DNA of 33,252 nt from Clostridiaceae bacterium (GTDB lineage Bacteria > Bacillota > Clostridia > DSM-8532): contig JAAYXD010000256.1 in NCBI GenBank assembly GCA_012516065.1, forward strand, positions 1 to 33,252, read 5' to 3'. Each line of letters begins with the position of its first letter. Position 1 is the stretch's first letter. Of the stretch, positions 7,869 through 15,874 are shown piece by piece. Position numbers and translations under genes: made by a program. The notes below the pieces were generated by a model. It saw only the letters and a program-made list of their open reading frames with translations, ran no database searches and was not told the origin of the DNA.

Positions 7869-7960
7869 TTTCACCTCGTGCAGACCAGCAAAACTAGAAG
7901 CTCAATGTCTAGAACCCCTTATTTAACTTTAACCTTTGACATCAATACCACTGTCTCCAC

Positions 7961-9163
7961 ATGGTGGGTGGGAGAGGCAATGTCGAGATCCCCCATCCGC
8001 TTCGCGCCATTAGCAGCCAGATCACGATCACCTTTGATGGGCTTCCGTATGGTGCCTCGAGTTTCACAGACAACCGGCAGCGTGTGATATCCGAATCTAT
8101 CAATGAAGATGGAGTCTCACAAGTCGTCGTCGACATTTCAGTAGACACGACTGATCGAACGGGCCGCGCATTTCTGCCAGTGACTGATGAGCATCTGAAG
8201 GAGTATCTCGGCACTTCCCGGCACATAACCCCAGACTACGAGCCGATCAAGGAAGCTGCCATGAAGGTGGTCGGTGATGAAAACGATGTCTATCGGGCGG
8301 TAGAGAAACTCCTAGTCTTCACCCACAACTACATTGACTACGCGTTGACACTTGAGATCTTCTCTGCTCCTGACATCTTTGAGCGCAAGCAAGGGCGTTG
8401 TACTGAGTACGCCATTCTGTTTGCCTCCTTGACCAGGGCAGTAGGTATTCCTTCCCGCCTGGTGTTCGGCTTCCGCTATAGCGGGACGACCTGGATGGGG
8501 CATATGTGGAACGAGGTCTATGTAGATGAATGGATCGCTGTGGACGCGGCTCAAGGCCAAATGGCTCCGGATGCACTTCTTGTGAAGGTCGCGCATGCAC
8601 CGAGCCTGACTGGAGAAGAGAATCTGCAAGCAACTGTCTTCACCGGACATCGCCTCAATATCGATAGCGTTACGCTGAGGGAGATCGAAGCTCCTGAGGG
8701 CGTTCCAGCCAAATCGGGCATCTACGGGAACCAGTATACGAGCCGCGAACATGCCTGCCAGATATCCGTGCCCGAGACGTGGACCATGACAAAAGGCGAA
8801 CTGGTAGGCCAGTCCATGTTGGTCATGCAAAACAAGGCGGGAGGAGCCTCGGCAGTACTCATGACCTTCGATGCTCCCATGGGCGTCAGTGCAAAGGAGG
8901 TTCTCGACGGCTCCATTCAGCAGGCGGCGACGAGGATGTCTGCTACGGCGCTATCTAGCGGCACCGCAACTCTGGGCAACCTGACCGGCGTATCAGCGCG
9001 GCTAAGAATCGACGCAGAAGGCGCGGAGGTTCTCCAGGACATGATTGTGGCAGTGTCTGACGACATAGTGTACGTGGTGACTCTCACTGCCTTGGCGGCT
9101 GCGTGGGATTTGTTCGCCCCGGATTTTCAGGAGATCAGAGACAGCTTCGTCTCTTGGAGGTAG
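7961..9163 (+). CDS. Transglutaminase-like protein, N-terminus apparently lost
   Basis: The 400-residue frame holds a transglutaminase-like (papain fold) domain with Cys147 in GRCTEYA, His181 in GHMWNEVYV and Asp195 in WIAVDAA, a complete catalytic triad. Upstream is a beta-rich part with GNVEIPHPLR, and residues from about 255 form a PsbP/DcrB-like domain (ISVPETWTM to the end). Members usually begin with a signal peptide and a longer beta domain. Here the frame opens abruptly, has no SD, and an in-frame stop lies at 7937-7939, just left of the point where base composition changes. I infer that the 5' end was removed when the island arrived. The function in the intact form would be outside the cytoplasm; whether this fragment is expressed is doubtful. 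Confidence 0.75.
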   Translation: MVGGRGNVEIPHPLRAISSQITITFDGLPYGASSFTDNRQRVISESINEDGVSQVVVDISVDTTDRTGRAFLPVTDEHLKEYLGTSRHITPDYEPIKEAAMKVVGDENDVYRAVEKLLVFTHNYIDYALTLEIFSAPDIFERKQGRCTEYAILFASLTRAVGIPSRLVFGFRYSGTTWMGHMWNEVYVDEWIAVDAAQGQMAPDALLVKVAHAPSLTGEENLQATVFTGHRLNIDSVTLREIEAPEGVPAKSGIYGNQYTSREHACQISVPETWTMTKGELVGQSMLVMQNKAGGASAVLMTFDAPMGVSAKEVLDGSIQQAATRMSATALSSGTATLGNLTGVSARLRIDAEGAEVLQDMIVAVSDDIVYVVTLTALAAAWDLFAPDFQEIRDSFVSWR

Positions 9164-9218
9164 GACCTGCGCGGCAGGAGCGGGCCGCAGGATCAACTGA
9201 CACTCCTAGCTAGATACT

Positions 9219-9260
9219 GAGAGCCATGGCAGTAACGCATCGGCGTCAGCCACGGCTCTC
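9219..9260. terminator. Hairpin between convergent genes, possible terminator
   Basis: An inverted repeat pairs GAGAGCC and TGGC (9219-9230, one mismatch between them) with GCCA and GGCTCTC (9249-9260), around an 18-base loop. It lies between the 3' ends of the convergent transglutaminase and permease genes. There is no good T-run on either side, so its role as a bidirectional terminator is a guess. Confidence 0.4.
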
Positions 9261-9330
9261 GTTTCGGGGGTATGGTAACTGGCATCGTCGGATTTTGCGT
9301 CGTCGAGTTAGCCCCGCTACTGCACTAAGG

Positions 9331-10221
9331 CTATCCTTTGAGTGCGCCCGCCAGGGTTCCTCTGAGGATCCAGCGGTTGCCGATGATGTAGAGCAGCAGT
9401 GTGGGCGCTGCCGCAATGACAGCAGCTGCTGCGTACCTTGGCATGTTGTCGGTTCCGTAGGCGTTGATGAACTGGGCGACCCGCATCTGCATCGTGAAGA
9501 GCTTTTGGTTGTTGATCATGATCAAGGTCAGCAGGTAGTCGCTCCAAGCCCCGATGAACACCAGAAGCGTCGCGAGGACTGTGGCTGGCGTGGCCAGGGG
9601 AAGCATGACCCGGAGGAACACGCCCAAGTGCCCAGCCCCGTCAATCCTCGCTGCCTCCGCCAGCTCTGACGGGAGGCTGCGGAAGAATGACCTGTAGATA
9701 ATCGTCCAGAACGGGATCCCAAATGCCGCTATAGGCAAGAAGACTCCCGGCAGCGTGTCGAGCAGGCCGAGCTGGCCGTTCAGTTTGTGCAGGGGAATCA
9801 GGACCATCTGCACGGGCACGAAGTAGCCGGTCAGGATGACGTAGAACATGACCTCGGTCCATCGGTTGCGGTAGCGTGCGAAGATGTACCCGGCCATCGC
9901 TGCAGACGGCACAGTGCAGACGATCGCTCCGATGCAGACTTGCACCGTGTTGATGAAGCCCTGGTCGATTTTGACTGCCGTCCACGCCTCTTTGAAGTTG
10001 GTCCACATGATCTGCTTGGGCAGAGCCCATGGGTAACGTGCAAACTCGAGGCGCGTTTTGAACACAAAGAACCACGGGAGGAAGAGCGGCAGAATGATGA
10101 TCAGCGCGAGCACAATCAAGATGACGAGTATGAGCAATGCCGATGGATCAAAGCCTCTGCGTCGCCGCCAACCGGTCCACCTCTTGGTTTGTTCTGCGGT
10201 GATGAGGTCTATGCTCCTCAT
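9331..10221 (-). CDS. CUT1 sugar ABC transporter permease, MalG-like
   Basis: This is one of two membrane subunits of a carbohydrate importer. The 296-residue protein has six predicted helices and the EAA loop SELAEAARIDGAGHLGVFL (about 185-203) that docks on the ATPase. It lacks a periplasmic insertion and ends in the RGTLAGALKG tail typical of MalG/LacG-type subunits. Its start overlaps the stop of the partner permease by 4 bp (ATGA). It is last in the operon regulator, binding protein, permease, permease. No sugar-importer ATPase is encoded nearby, which is common for CUT1 systems served by a shared ATPase. The sugar is unknown. Confidence 0.93.
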   Translation of the reverse strand: MRSIDLITAEQTKRWTGWRRRRGFDPSALLILVILIVLALIIILPLFLPWFFVFKTRLEFARYPWALPKQIMWTNFKEAWTAVKIDQGFINTVQVCIGAIVCTVPSAAMAGYIFARYRNRWTEVMFYVILTGYFVPVQMVLIPLHKLNGQLGLLDTLPGVFLPIAAFGIPFWTIIYRSFFRSLPSELAEAARIDGAGHLGVFLRVMLPLATPATVLATLLVFIGAWSDYLLTLIMINNQKLFTMQMRVAQFINAYGTDNMPRYAAAAVIAAAPTLLLYIIGNRWILRGTLAGALKG

Positions 10222-11177
10222 GCGATATCACCACCCCTTCGCTGCAACGAGAACTGCGCGACCGATAGGAACAGCGACATCAGGAAGATTACGACACCGA
10301 TAGCTGCTGCCAGACCGTAGTGCCAGTTCACGAAACCCTGCCTGTAAAGGACTACGGCAAGAGTCGTGGAGGAGTAGCGTGGCCCGCCCTGAGTCATTAG
10401 GTACACTATGTCAAACAGCTTGAGGCAGCCTACTGTGTTTATGATTGCGAGTATTCGAATAGGGTAAGAAACCATTGGCGCGACCACATATACGGCGTAC
10501 TGGAATCGATTGGCTCCGTCAAGTTCGGCGGCTTCTCGAATGTCGGCCGATATCTGCTCGATGTTCGCCATCAGATAGACAATGCCAAAGCCGATGTAAG
10601 CCCACGTGGCTATTGCGAACAGTGACCAGAACACGTTGCCCGAGTCGCCCAGGAAGTCGATCCTTGCCAACCAGGTCCATCCGAGTGTTTTCGACAGCGT
10701 TGCAATCACCCCGAACTTAGGAGCAAAGACGAACCGCCCGAGCATCGCCACGATGGTCGAAGGAATGATGCTCGACATGTAATAGACTACGCGCAAGACG
10801 CCGGTGAAGCGGCTCTTGTATGCGACGAGAGAGAAGGCGATGAAGAAAGCAAGCGGGATCTGAATGACAATACTCCAAAAGGCCCAGATGAGGACATGAA
10901 CAAAACCAGCCCGGAATTCCTCGGAGTGGACACCGAATATCAGTGCTCTGTAGTTCTCTAGGCCGATATAAGTAGATTCACCCACACCGCTGGTTTGCAT
11001 CAGAGACGTGCGGAATGTCTCTTCTATGGGATAGAACATGAACACTAAGAGAAATGCAACAGCAGGAAGGAGGAACAGCAACTGGAAGATAAGTCTGCCG
11101 TAGTCGTACTTCTTCTTCCGCGGCACTTCGTGCCAGTTTGCCTGGGCGAGGGGAGCTGCGTCCGGGCTGCCGCTCAT
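10218..11177 (-). CDS. CUT1 sugar ABC transporter permease, MalF-like
   Basis: This 319-residue membrane subunit partners the MalG-like protein. A cytoplasmic N-terminal tail (about 25 residues) leads to the helix LLFLLPAVAFLLVFMFYP, and further helices follow, with the EAA loop ADIREAAELDGANRFQYAV (about 211-229). The YLMTQGGPRYSSTTL segment near the C-terminus is typical of MalF/UgpA types. GAGGAG lies before ATG 11177. A 112-bp gap separates it from the binding-protein gene, with a strong 4-bp overlap to the next permease, so the three are one transcript. The substrate should be an oligosaccharide or glycoside, by family. Confidence 0.93.
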   Translation of the reverse strand: MSGSPDAAPLAQANWHEVPRKKKYDYGRLIFQLLFLLPAVAFLLVFMFYPIEETFRTSLMQTSGVGESTYIGLENYRALIFGVHSEEFRAGFVHVLIWAFWSIVIQIPLAFFIAFSLVAYKSRFTGVLRVVYYMSSIIPSTIVAMLGRFVFAPKFGVIATLSKTLGWTWLARIDFLGDSGNVFWSLFAIATWAYIGFGIVYLMANIEQISADIREAAELDGANRFQYAVYVVAPMVSYPIRILAIINTVGCLKLFDIVYLMTQGGPRYSSTTLAVVLYRQGFVNWHYGLAAAIGVVIFLMSLFLSVAQFSLQRRGGDIA

Positions 11178-11289
11178 TCTCTACCAACTCCTCGTTGACA
11201 ATGGATCTGCGCCGAGTCTGACGAGAGTCTGTGTGAGGCGCAGGATCCCCTGCGCCCCACACACGCCTGAGGTCCAAGAGCCATCGCTG

Positions 11290-12555
11290 TTACTTGACTG
11301 GCCCCAACGCCGCGGCAACTAGGTCTTCATAGGCTGCCAGAGCCTGCTTGACATCTGTCTCCGGCATGAAGAAGCTCTGGATTGTCGTGTTCAGCGGAGT
11401 AGTGACTGCCGGCGGCAGATCCTGGTCCCACCAGAACTGAATGGCCTCGGCTGTGCCGAAGACCTCCGCCGCCATCTGGGTCAGACGGCTAGGAGCCGGA
11501 ACTCCAGGCACCGAGCAGATTCGGCCAGGATCAGCAGAGCATGCCTCTACGCTCATAGCATACTCCATAAATCGCACAACTGCATCCACCTTGTCAGCTG
11601 CAGTGATGCTCGCTGCAAAGCCGATGTCGGTCTGACCCATGATGTCTGTAAGCTTCCCCTTTCCGCCGGGCATCTCTGGGAACGGGTAGAAGCCAAGGGT
11701 CTGATCAGTGAACTCGGGATCGGAGTACTGGGCGCACATCCAGGAGCCGGTGACGTGCATGGCAGCCAGGCCGATCGCCATTGACACCTGGGCGTCGCCG
11801 TATGCTTCGCTCAGAGGAGTCTCACCGAAGTACCCCTTCTTGACCCAATCCTGGTACTTCTGGGCTGCGAGGACGAAAGGCTCGCTGTCGAAGCGTATCT
11901 GTCTTGACCGGGCCTTCTCGAACGCATCGATTCCACCGTAGCGGTCGACGAGATACATGTAGAGTGCCAGCGTAGGCCACAGATCACGGGCTCCGCATGC
12001 GAAGGGCTGAATGCCGTTGGCCAGGAGAGTGTCCGCAACCGCCTCGAGCTCTTCGACAGTTGTAGGTACCGTCAGACCGAGCTCTTCGAAGACCGGCTCG
12101 TTGAGGAATACGCCTGCAACTGCGAAGAACGGAGCTACGCCATAGACCTTGCCTTTCCAGGTCATCGCACCCTTCGCCGCCTCACTGCACTCGATATGAG
12201 CCAGTTCCTCGGTCAGGTCAAGGAGTCTGCCGGCATCCGCATAGCCACCCATGACAGAGCCGCCCCAGGATTGGAAGATGTCCGGCATACCAGAGCCGCT
12301 CGCCATGACGACCTTCACCTTGTCCATCAACCCCGGGTCGCCCAGCGCGACATAGTCGAGCTCGATGTCCGGGTTGGCTGCCTGGAACCCTTCAACAACC
12401 TTCTTGATGTACTGGTGGGCAGGGTCGTCGTCTGGCAGGTCACGTCCCCAGACAGTCAGCTTGACCTTGCTTTGGGCAAACGCCGGTAGTGCCCCTGCAA
12501 GCAGGACAAGTCCCAAGAGAACAAGTACCAAGACAACGCTTCGGGTCCTGAACAT
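11290..12555 (-). CDS. Extracellular sugar-binding protein, CUT1 type
   Basis: This is the receptor that delivers sugar to the two permeases encoded next. I place the start at ATG 12555 (421 residues), because AAGGAGG stands 8 bases upstream and the protein then opens with a classic signal peptide ending LPAFA before QSKVKLTVWGRD. The mature part shows features of family-1 solute-binding proteins: VVEGFQAANPDIELDYV, MPDIFQSWGG and the C-terminal region MEYAMSVEA. There is no cysteine at the cleavage site, so it is not a lipoprotein. That is odd for a monoderm and suggests an outer membrane or another way of retention. The gene is preceded by about 280 bp holding a 22-bp palindrome that is the likely operator. 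Confidence 0.9.
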   Translation of the reverse strand: MFRTRSVVLVLVLLGLVLLAGALPAFAQSKVKLTVWGRDLPDDDPAHQYIKKVVEGFQAANPDIELDYVALGDPGLMDKVKVVMASGSGMPDIFQSWGGSVMGGYADAGRLLDLTEELAHIECSEAAKGAMTWKGKVYGVAPFFAVAGVFLNEPVFEELGLTVPTTVEELEAVADTLLANGIQPFACGARDLWPTLALYMYLVDRYGGIDAFEKARSRQIRFDSEPFVLAAQKYQDWVKKGYFGETPLSEAYGDAQVSMAIGLAAMHVTGSWMCAQYSDPEFTDQTLGFYPFPEMPGGKGKLTDIMGQTDIGFAASITAADKVDAVVRFMEYAMSVEACSADPGRICSVPGVPAPSRLTQMAAEVFGTAEAIQFWWDQDLPPAVTTPLNTTIQSFFMPETDVKQALAAYEDLVAAALGPVK

Positions 12556-12756
12556 CGCAATACCTCCTTCTTTTTCACGAAGACGGTCACTAGAGATTTC
12601 CACTCGTTCACCGACTGACTTGCTCGATCTCCCACCTCCCCGGGACCGGAATGCACCTTCCGGAATTCGCGTCACACAGTCTCCACACAGTGATAGACAA
12701 CGAGTGGTTCAACGCCAATACTTAGGTCTTGCGTGCGTTTTCTCTGCAATACAGGG

Positions 12757-12778
12757 ACATCACAAACGTTTGTGATGT
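12757..12778. promoter_or_regulatory. 22-bp perfect palindrome, probable LacI-type operator
   Basis: The core TCACAAACGTTTGTGA is flanked by ACA and TGT to give a perfect 22-bp palindrome about 200 bp upstream of the sugar-binding protein start. Almost the same core (TCACAATCGTTTGTGA on the minus strand) lies right before the neighbouring LacI-family gene. The central CG is typical of LacI-family operators. It should be bound by the regulator encoded at 12834-13892. Confidence 0.82.
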
Positions 12779-12833
12779 ACGCTTCAACAGAAGATTCCAA
12801 TATCCTGCTTTACTTCGCAATGTTGACAGACGG

Positions 12834-13892
12834 CTACTGCCTTTGTTGCGTTACAATGGCTTCTGGCTGGTCGGAGTCTCTACATACGGTCGTAGACTTG
12901 CGGACAATCAGCTCTGGGGGATGGCAGATCTTCGTCCCATCTCCCTGTTCCGGATGGTTGAGACGAGAAACCAACAGCCTGGCAGCATCTCTGCCCATCT
13001 CATATCTGGGTTGCCGAACGGTTGTGAGCGGTGGGTTGGTCAGCGAGGAGAACTGCAGATCATCGAAGCCTACTACCGAGATGTCGTGTGGAACTGACAA
13101 CCCTGCCTCTGCGATGGCTTGGAGTGCGCCAAAAGCCATTGAGTCGTTGGCTACGAATACTGCTGTGCACAACGGCCTCGTCTCAAGAAGCGTCTTCATA
13201 GCGGAATAGCCGGTTTGCCAGACAAACGTCCCTTGCACAACCAGGTTTGGAGAGAACGCTATGCCTGCCTCATCCAGCGCTTTGCGATAGCCCTTGAGTC
13301 TGTCGGCGGCCACCTCGACATCGAGAGTTCCAGTGATGTGTGCGATTCTGGTGTGGCCGCAATCGATCAGGTGCTTGGTGGCGATATAGCCGCCCATGAC
13401 ATTGTCTACCCAGATGCAGTTCATTCTGGGATCGCGGTAGCTCCTCTCGATTACGACAAACGGAGTCCCTTTGTCTACAAGGCTCGAGATGTAGGCTTTC
13501 TCCTTTACATTGCTGCCTACGATGATCATCCCGTCGACTCTTTGGGCATCGATCATCCTTTGAACCACCCTGCTCTGCTCCAGACTCTCGTACGAGTTTG
13601 AGAACAGGAGGGTATACCCGGATTCACTCGCTACGAACTCCAGTCCCTTGATGATGCCTGAGTAAAACGGCTCAGAAATGTCGGCCATGATGACTCCGAT
13701 GGTCATGGTCCGTCTTGTTACAAGGGTGCGTGCAGCCGCGTTCGGATGATAGCCCATCTCCTTCGCTGTCTGAACTATCATCTGGCGAGTGGATTCCTTA
13801 ACCCCGTATTTGTTGTTGAGAGCCCGCGATACCACGCTGGGCGAGACCCCGACGTGGCGTGCGATGTCTTTGATTGTGACCAATTTCACCAA
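12834..13892 (-). CDS. LacI-family transcriptional regulator
   Basis: The protein has an N-terminal LacI helix-turn-helix (TIKDIARHVGVSPSVVSRALN) with a hinge region PNAAARTL, then a periplasmic-binding-protein-like effector domain (MTIGVIMADISEPFYSGI, GFDDLQFSSLTNPPLTTVRQP). It should bind a sugar and release or bind DNA in response. The frame opens with TTG at 13892 and GTG at 13889; TTG at 13880 (AGGA nine bases upstream) would give the common MVTIKDIA start, so the exact start is open. The gene stands first in the minus-strand transport operon. A 16-bp operator half-match sits 13 bp upstream of 13892, so it probably controls itself as well as the transport genes. Confidence 0.92.
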   Translation of the reverse strand: MVKLVTIKDIARHVGVSPSVVSRALNNKYGVKESTRQMIVQTAKEMGYHPNAAARTLVTRRTMTIGVIMADISEPFYSGIIKGLEFVASESGYTLLFSNSYESLEQSRVVQRMIDAQRVDGMIIVGSNVKEKAYISSLVDKGTPFVVIERSYRDPRMNCIWVDNVMGGYIATKHLIDCGHTRIAHITGTLDVEVAADRLKGYRKALDEAGIAFSPNLVVQGTFVWQTGYSAMKTLLETRPLCTAVFVANDSMAFGALQAIAEAGLSVPHDISVVGFDDLQFSSLTNPPLTTVRQPRYEMGRDAARLLVSRLNHPEQGDGTKICHPPELIVRKSTTVCRDSDQPEAIVTQQRQ

Positions 13893-13904
13893 TCCTACAT
13901 GACT

Positions 13905-13920
13905 TCACAAACGATTGTGA
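13905..13920. promoter_or_regulatory. LacI-type operator before the regulator gene
   Basis: TCACAAACGATTGTGA is a near-perfect 16-bp palindrome that differs by one base from the core of the 12757-12778 palindrome. Its place just before the LacI-family start implies autoregulation. Confidence 0.78.
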
Positions 13921-14048
13921 TAACCTAATACGCCACGAAATGCGAGTATCCTTCTTCGAGTTTGGTAGGTTAGTCGATTGGCGGGATTGCCTAGAGACAA
14001 GTGCCCCTTGCAGGCATCTTCGTGCTGCCTACTGGGGTGTCGTCCAGG

Positions 14049-14717
14049 CTAGTGGTTGGGCGGGCTGGCAGTATCGGCACCAGACAGCGCACCGATCGAG
14101 CGGTTTACCACCGTGACCCCGCTGATAGCCAGAAGGACGGAGATGCATACAGACACAATGCTGTCAGCATAGGCAGGCCAGTGACTCTGAGGATAGAGCT
14201 TGTGCATCAACAGTACCGCGAGAACTGCGCAGTCTGTTGCGGTCTTGGCTCTGTAGAGACGCCATTGAGCCTCTACTACCGGCGTGGACCGCTCGTCCGC
14301 CAGCCTCCTGAAGCGCCTCCAGAATGCCATGTTAACCAAAGCCCCTGCTGAAACTACGAACATGCCTAGCGACAGGTTCCCCGCTTCGACAGGAGACAGC
14401 ACCTGCGCAACTGCTCTTACAGCAATGGCGCACGCAGAGACGATCATCGCTGCAGCCGTAACCAGGCTCGCGACTCCCTCACGGCGAGGGCTCGGGTAGC
14501 CCCGGTTGCCCGGCTCACTCGAGCTGCGCCAAACGACCAGCCACGACACGAAGACGCCTATGAACTCGCTGGTGCGGCGAAGGAAATCCCCGAGAAGGAC
14601 AGCCGTGCCGCCGATCCAGAACGCAGCTCCAGATGTGAAGGGTGCCCACGCGCTCAGAATCCACGCCACTCGCAGGGTTCTCTCGCGGGATGTGGCGGTG
14701 GAACTGGTCGAATTCAT
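14049..14717 (-). CDS. Membrane protein resembling a cation diffusion facilitator
   Basis: The 222-residue protein has about five to six membrane helices. The segments TAVLLGDFLRRTSEFIGVFVSWLVV and YADSIVSVCISVLLAISGVTVVNRSIGALSG resemble helices 2 and 6 of CDF cation transporters, the latter with the family's usual DxxVxxxIS pattern. It has no C-terminal cytoplasmic domain and the metal-site residues are not obvious, so transport of metals is not secure. The start overlaps the stop of the kinase-like gene by 4 bp (ATGA), giving a tight two-gene unit. The surrounding DNA has the normal G+C of the region. An unrelated membrane protein is possible. Confidence 0.6.
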   Translation of the reverse strand: MNSTSSTATSRERTLRVAWILSAWAPFTSGAAFWIGGTAVLLGDFLRRTSEFIGVFVSWLVVWRSSSEPGNRGYPSPRREGVASLVTAAAMIVSACAIAVRAVAQVLSPVEAGNLSLGMFVVSAGALVNMAFWRRFRRLADERSTPVVEAQWRLYRAKTATDCAVLAVLLMHKLYPQSHWPAYADSIVSVCISVLLAISGVTVVNRSIGALSGADTASPPNH

Positions 14718-15496
14718 GGGATGCCCAGTCCAGTCAGGAACGGTGCTAACAGGGCGGCTAGCGCTGCGACAGCGATCGGGATGGAGAGCGTGTCAAGTCC
14801 CTTGTGGCTTGTCGCCTCCACAAATCCCGCTGCCACCGCTACCACAGCTGCCGTGAGGAGGCTGGCTGTCACAGAGGCTCTTGCGAGGAACACCAGGACA
14901 GGGACCAAGACAACGAACGATGTCACGATCATCGCGCCCATGCCCTCAAGTGTCTTGGCTCTGTCGAAAATGCGGCACCTGAAGTGTTTCTTGCCCAGCC
15001 GCTTACCGACCACCGCCGCTGCCGCATCGCCGAGTCCCCAGACCAGGAGGCCGGCTGCAACGTAGAAGCGGTATGTGGGCCCGAGTATTCCCCAGAACAC
15101 GACAAGCAGGATCGTCATAGTTGCCTGAACATACAGCGCTTGCTGGATGATCTCTCGGAACCCGGCGGTCCTCGAAATGGATATCTGGCGGACGGATTTT
15201 ACCTTTCCACCTATCCACATAAGGGCGAGTCCCACCGAGAATATGCCGCCGACAGCAGTGACAGCAGCGTACCAGTTCCTGAAGTGGAGTATCAGAATGA
15301 GCGCCGAGGTGCTGCACATCACGTGGTAGCTCTTTCTCACGAGTTCCCGAAGCACGGATCCGGCCCTTACTGCATGGCTGTGCTCTCCGACTCCTGTGCG
15401 CCGGGCAAAGATACTCAAGCCTGCGATGGCCGACACGAAGATGATATAGTAAACGACCAGGGCAATAGCACCTGTCAGATCACGAGTTAGCTGCAT
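14714..15496 (-). CDS. Dolichol/phytol kinase-like (CTP-transferase fold) membrane protein
   Basis: The 260-residue protein has about seven helices and the signatures of the polyprenol kinase/phosphatidate cytidylyltransferase superfamily: RKSYHVMC after the first helix, GLGDAAAAVVGKRLGKK and RAKTLEGMGAM in the middle, and VEATSHKGLDTLSIPI near the end. The last two blocks are typical of dolichol kinase (SEC59) and phytol kinase relatives, which phosphorylate isoprenoid alcohols using CTP. In bacteria the substrate could be an undecaprenol-like carrier or another isoprenoid alcohol; the sequence does not decide. I chose ATG 15496 with GGAGG six bases upstream; an upstream frame to 15610 lacks this. 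Its promoter region lies within the leader opposite to the plus-strand operon. Confidence 0.75.
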   Translation of the reverse strand: MQLTRDLTGAIALVVYYIIFVSAIAGLSIFARRTGVGEHSHAVRAGSVLRELVRKSYHVMCSTSALILILHFRNWYAAVTAVGGIFSVGLALMWIGGKVKSVRQISISRTAGFREIIQQALYVQATMTILLVVFWGILGPTYRFYVAAGLLVWGLGDAAAAVVGKRLGKKHFRCRIFDRAKTLEGMGAMIVTSFVVLVPVLVFLARASVTASLLTAAVVAVAAGFVEATSHKGLDTLSIPIAVAALAALLAPFLTGLGIP

Positions 15497-15660
15497 ACTT
15501 GTCCTCCAGTCATCATAGTGGAGAAATCCACTAGTAGGGTATTCAGGATTGAGCGGTCCATTCCTGCAGACGCGGTGCTTGCTGAGCGCAATTCGAACTC
15601 GGATAGACACTCACGCCGGAAACAGACACTCGCGCCCGAACGAGCGTCTGGAAAAGCCGC

Positions 15661-15854
15661 AGCGCAATTGCACGCCGGCGATTGCGCAGTGCCGTTGCTG
15701 CACACCGCTGCACGCGCTCGAGTTCCGCTTCCTGGCGCGCGAGTGATCGAGAAAATCACCGCACTGAAGAAGGAATATCCGGGAACTCTAGTGAACATGA
15801 ACAGTGACGCGATCCGGTTCCCGTCGATGCCCGCTTCAGAGCAAATATGCGCAA
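15661..15854 (+). promoter_or_regulatory. Leader A: ordered repeat blocks shared with leader B
   Basis: This is the 3' part of the 378-bp stretch 15497-15874, which has no gene I accept. Three blocks are shared in order and near-equal spacing with 19438-19623: (1) AGCGCAA at 15661-15667 and TTGCGCAG at 15682-15689, an inverted pair separated by 14 bases; (2) GCAC then AGAAGGAAT within 15761-15776, with GAAAAT just before; (3) the 17-mer AGAGCAAATATGCGCAA at 15838-15854. The rest has diverged. A protein-binding site set or a structured RNA leader could both explain this. Confidence 0.6.
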
Positions 15855-15874
15855 GAGAGGGGCCAGCCGAGTCC

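Noticed and set aside
15518-15874. The 5' part of the toroid-protein frame as coding sequence
   Set aside because: It is Arg/Ala rich without domain features, has no SD at 15518, and includes the shared leader blocks, so it is better read as untranslated leader.
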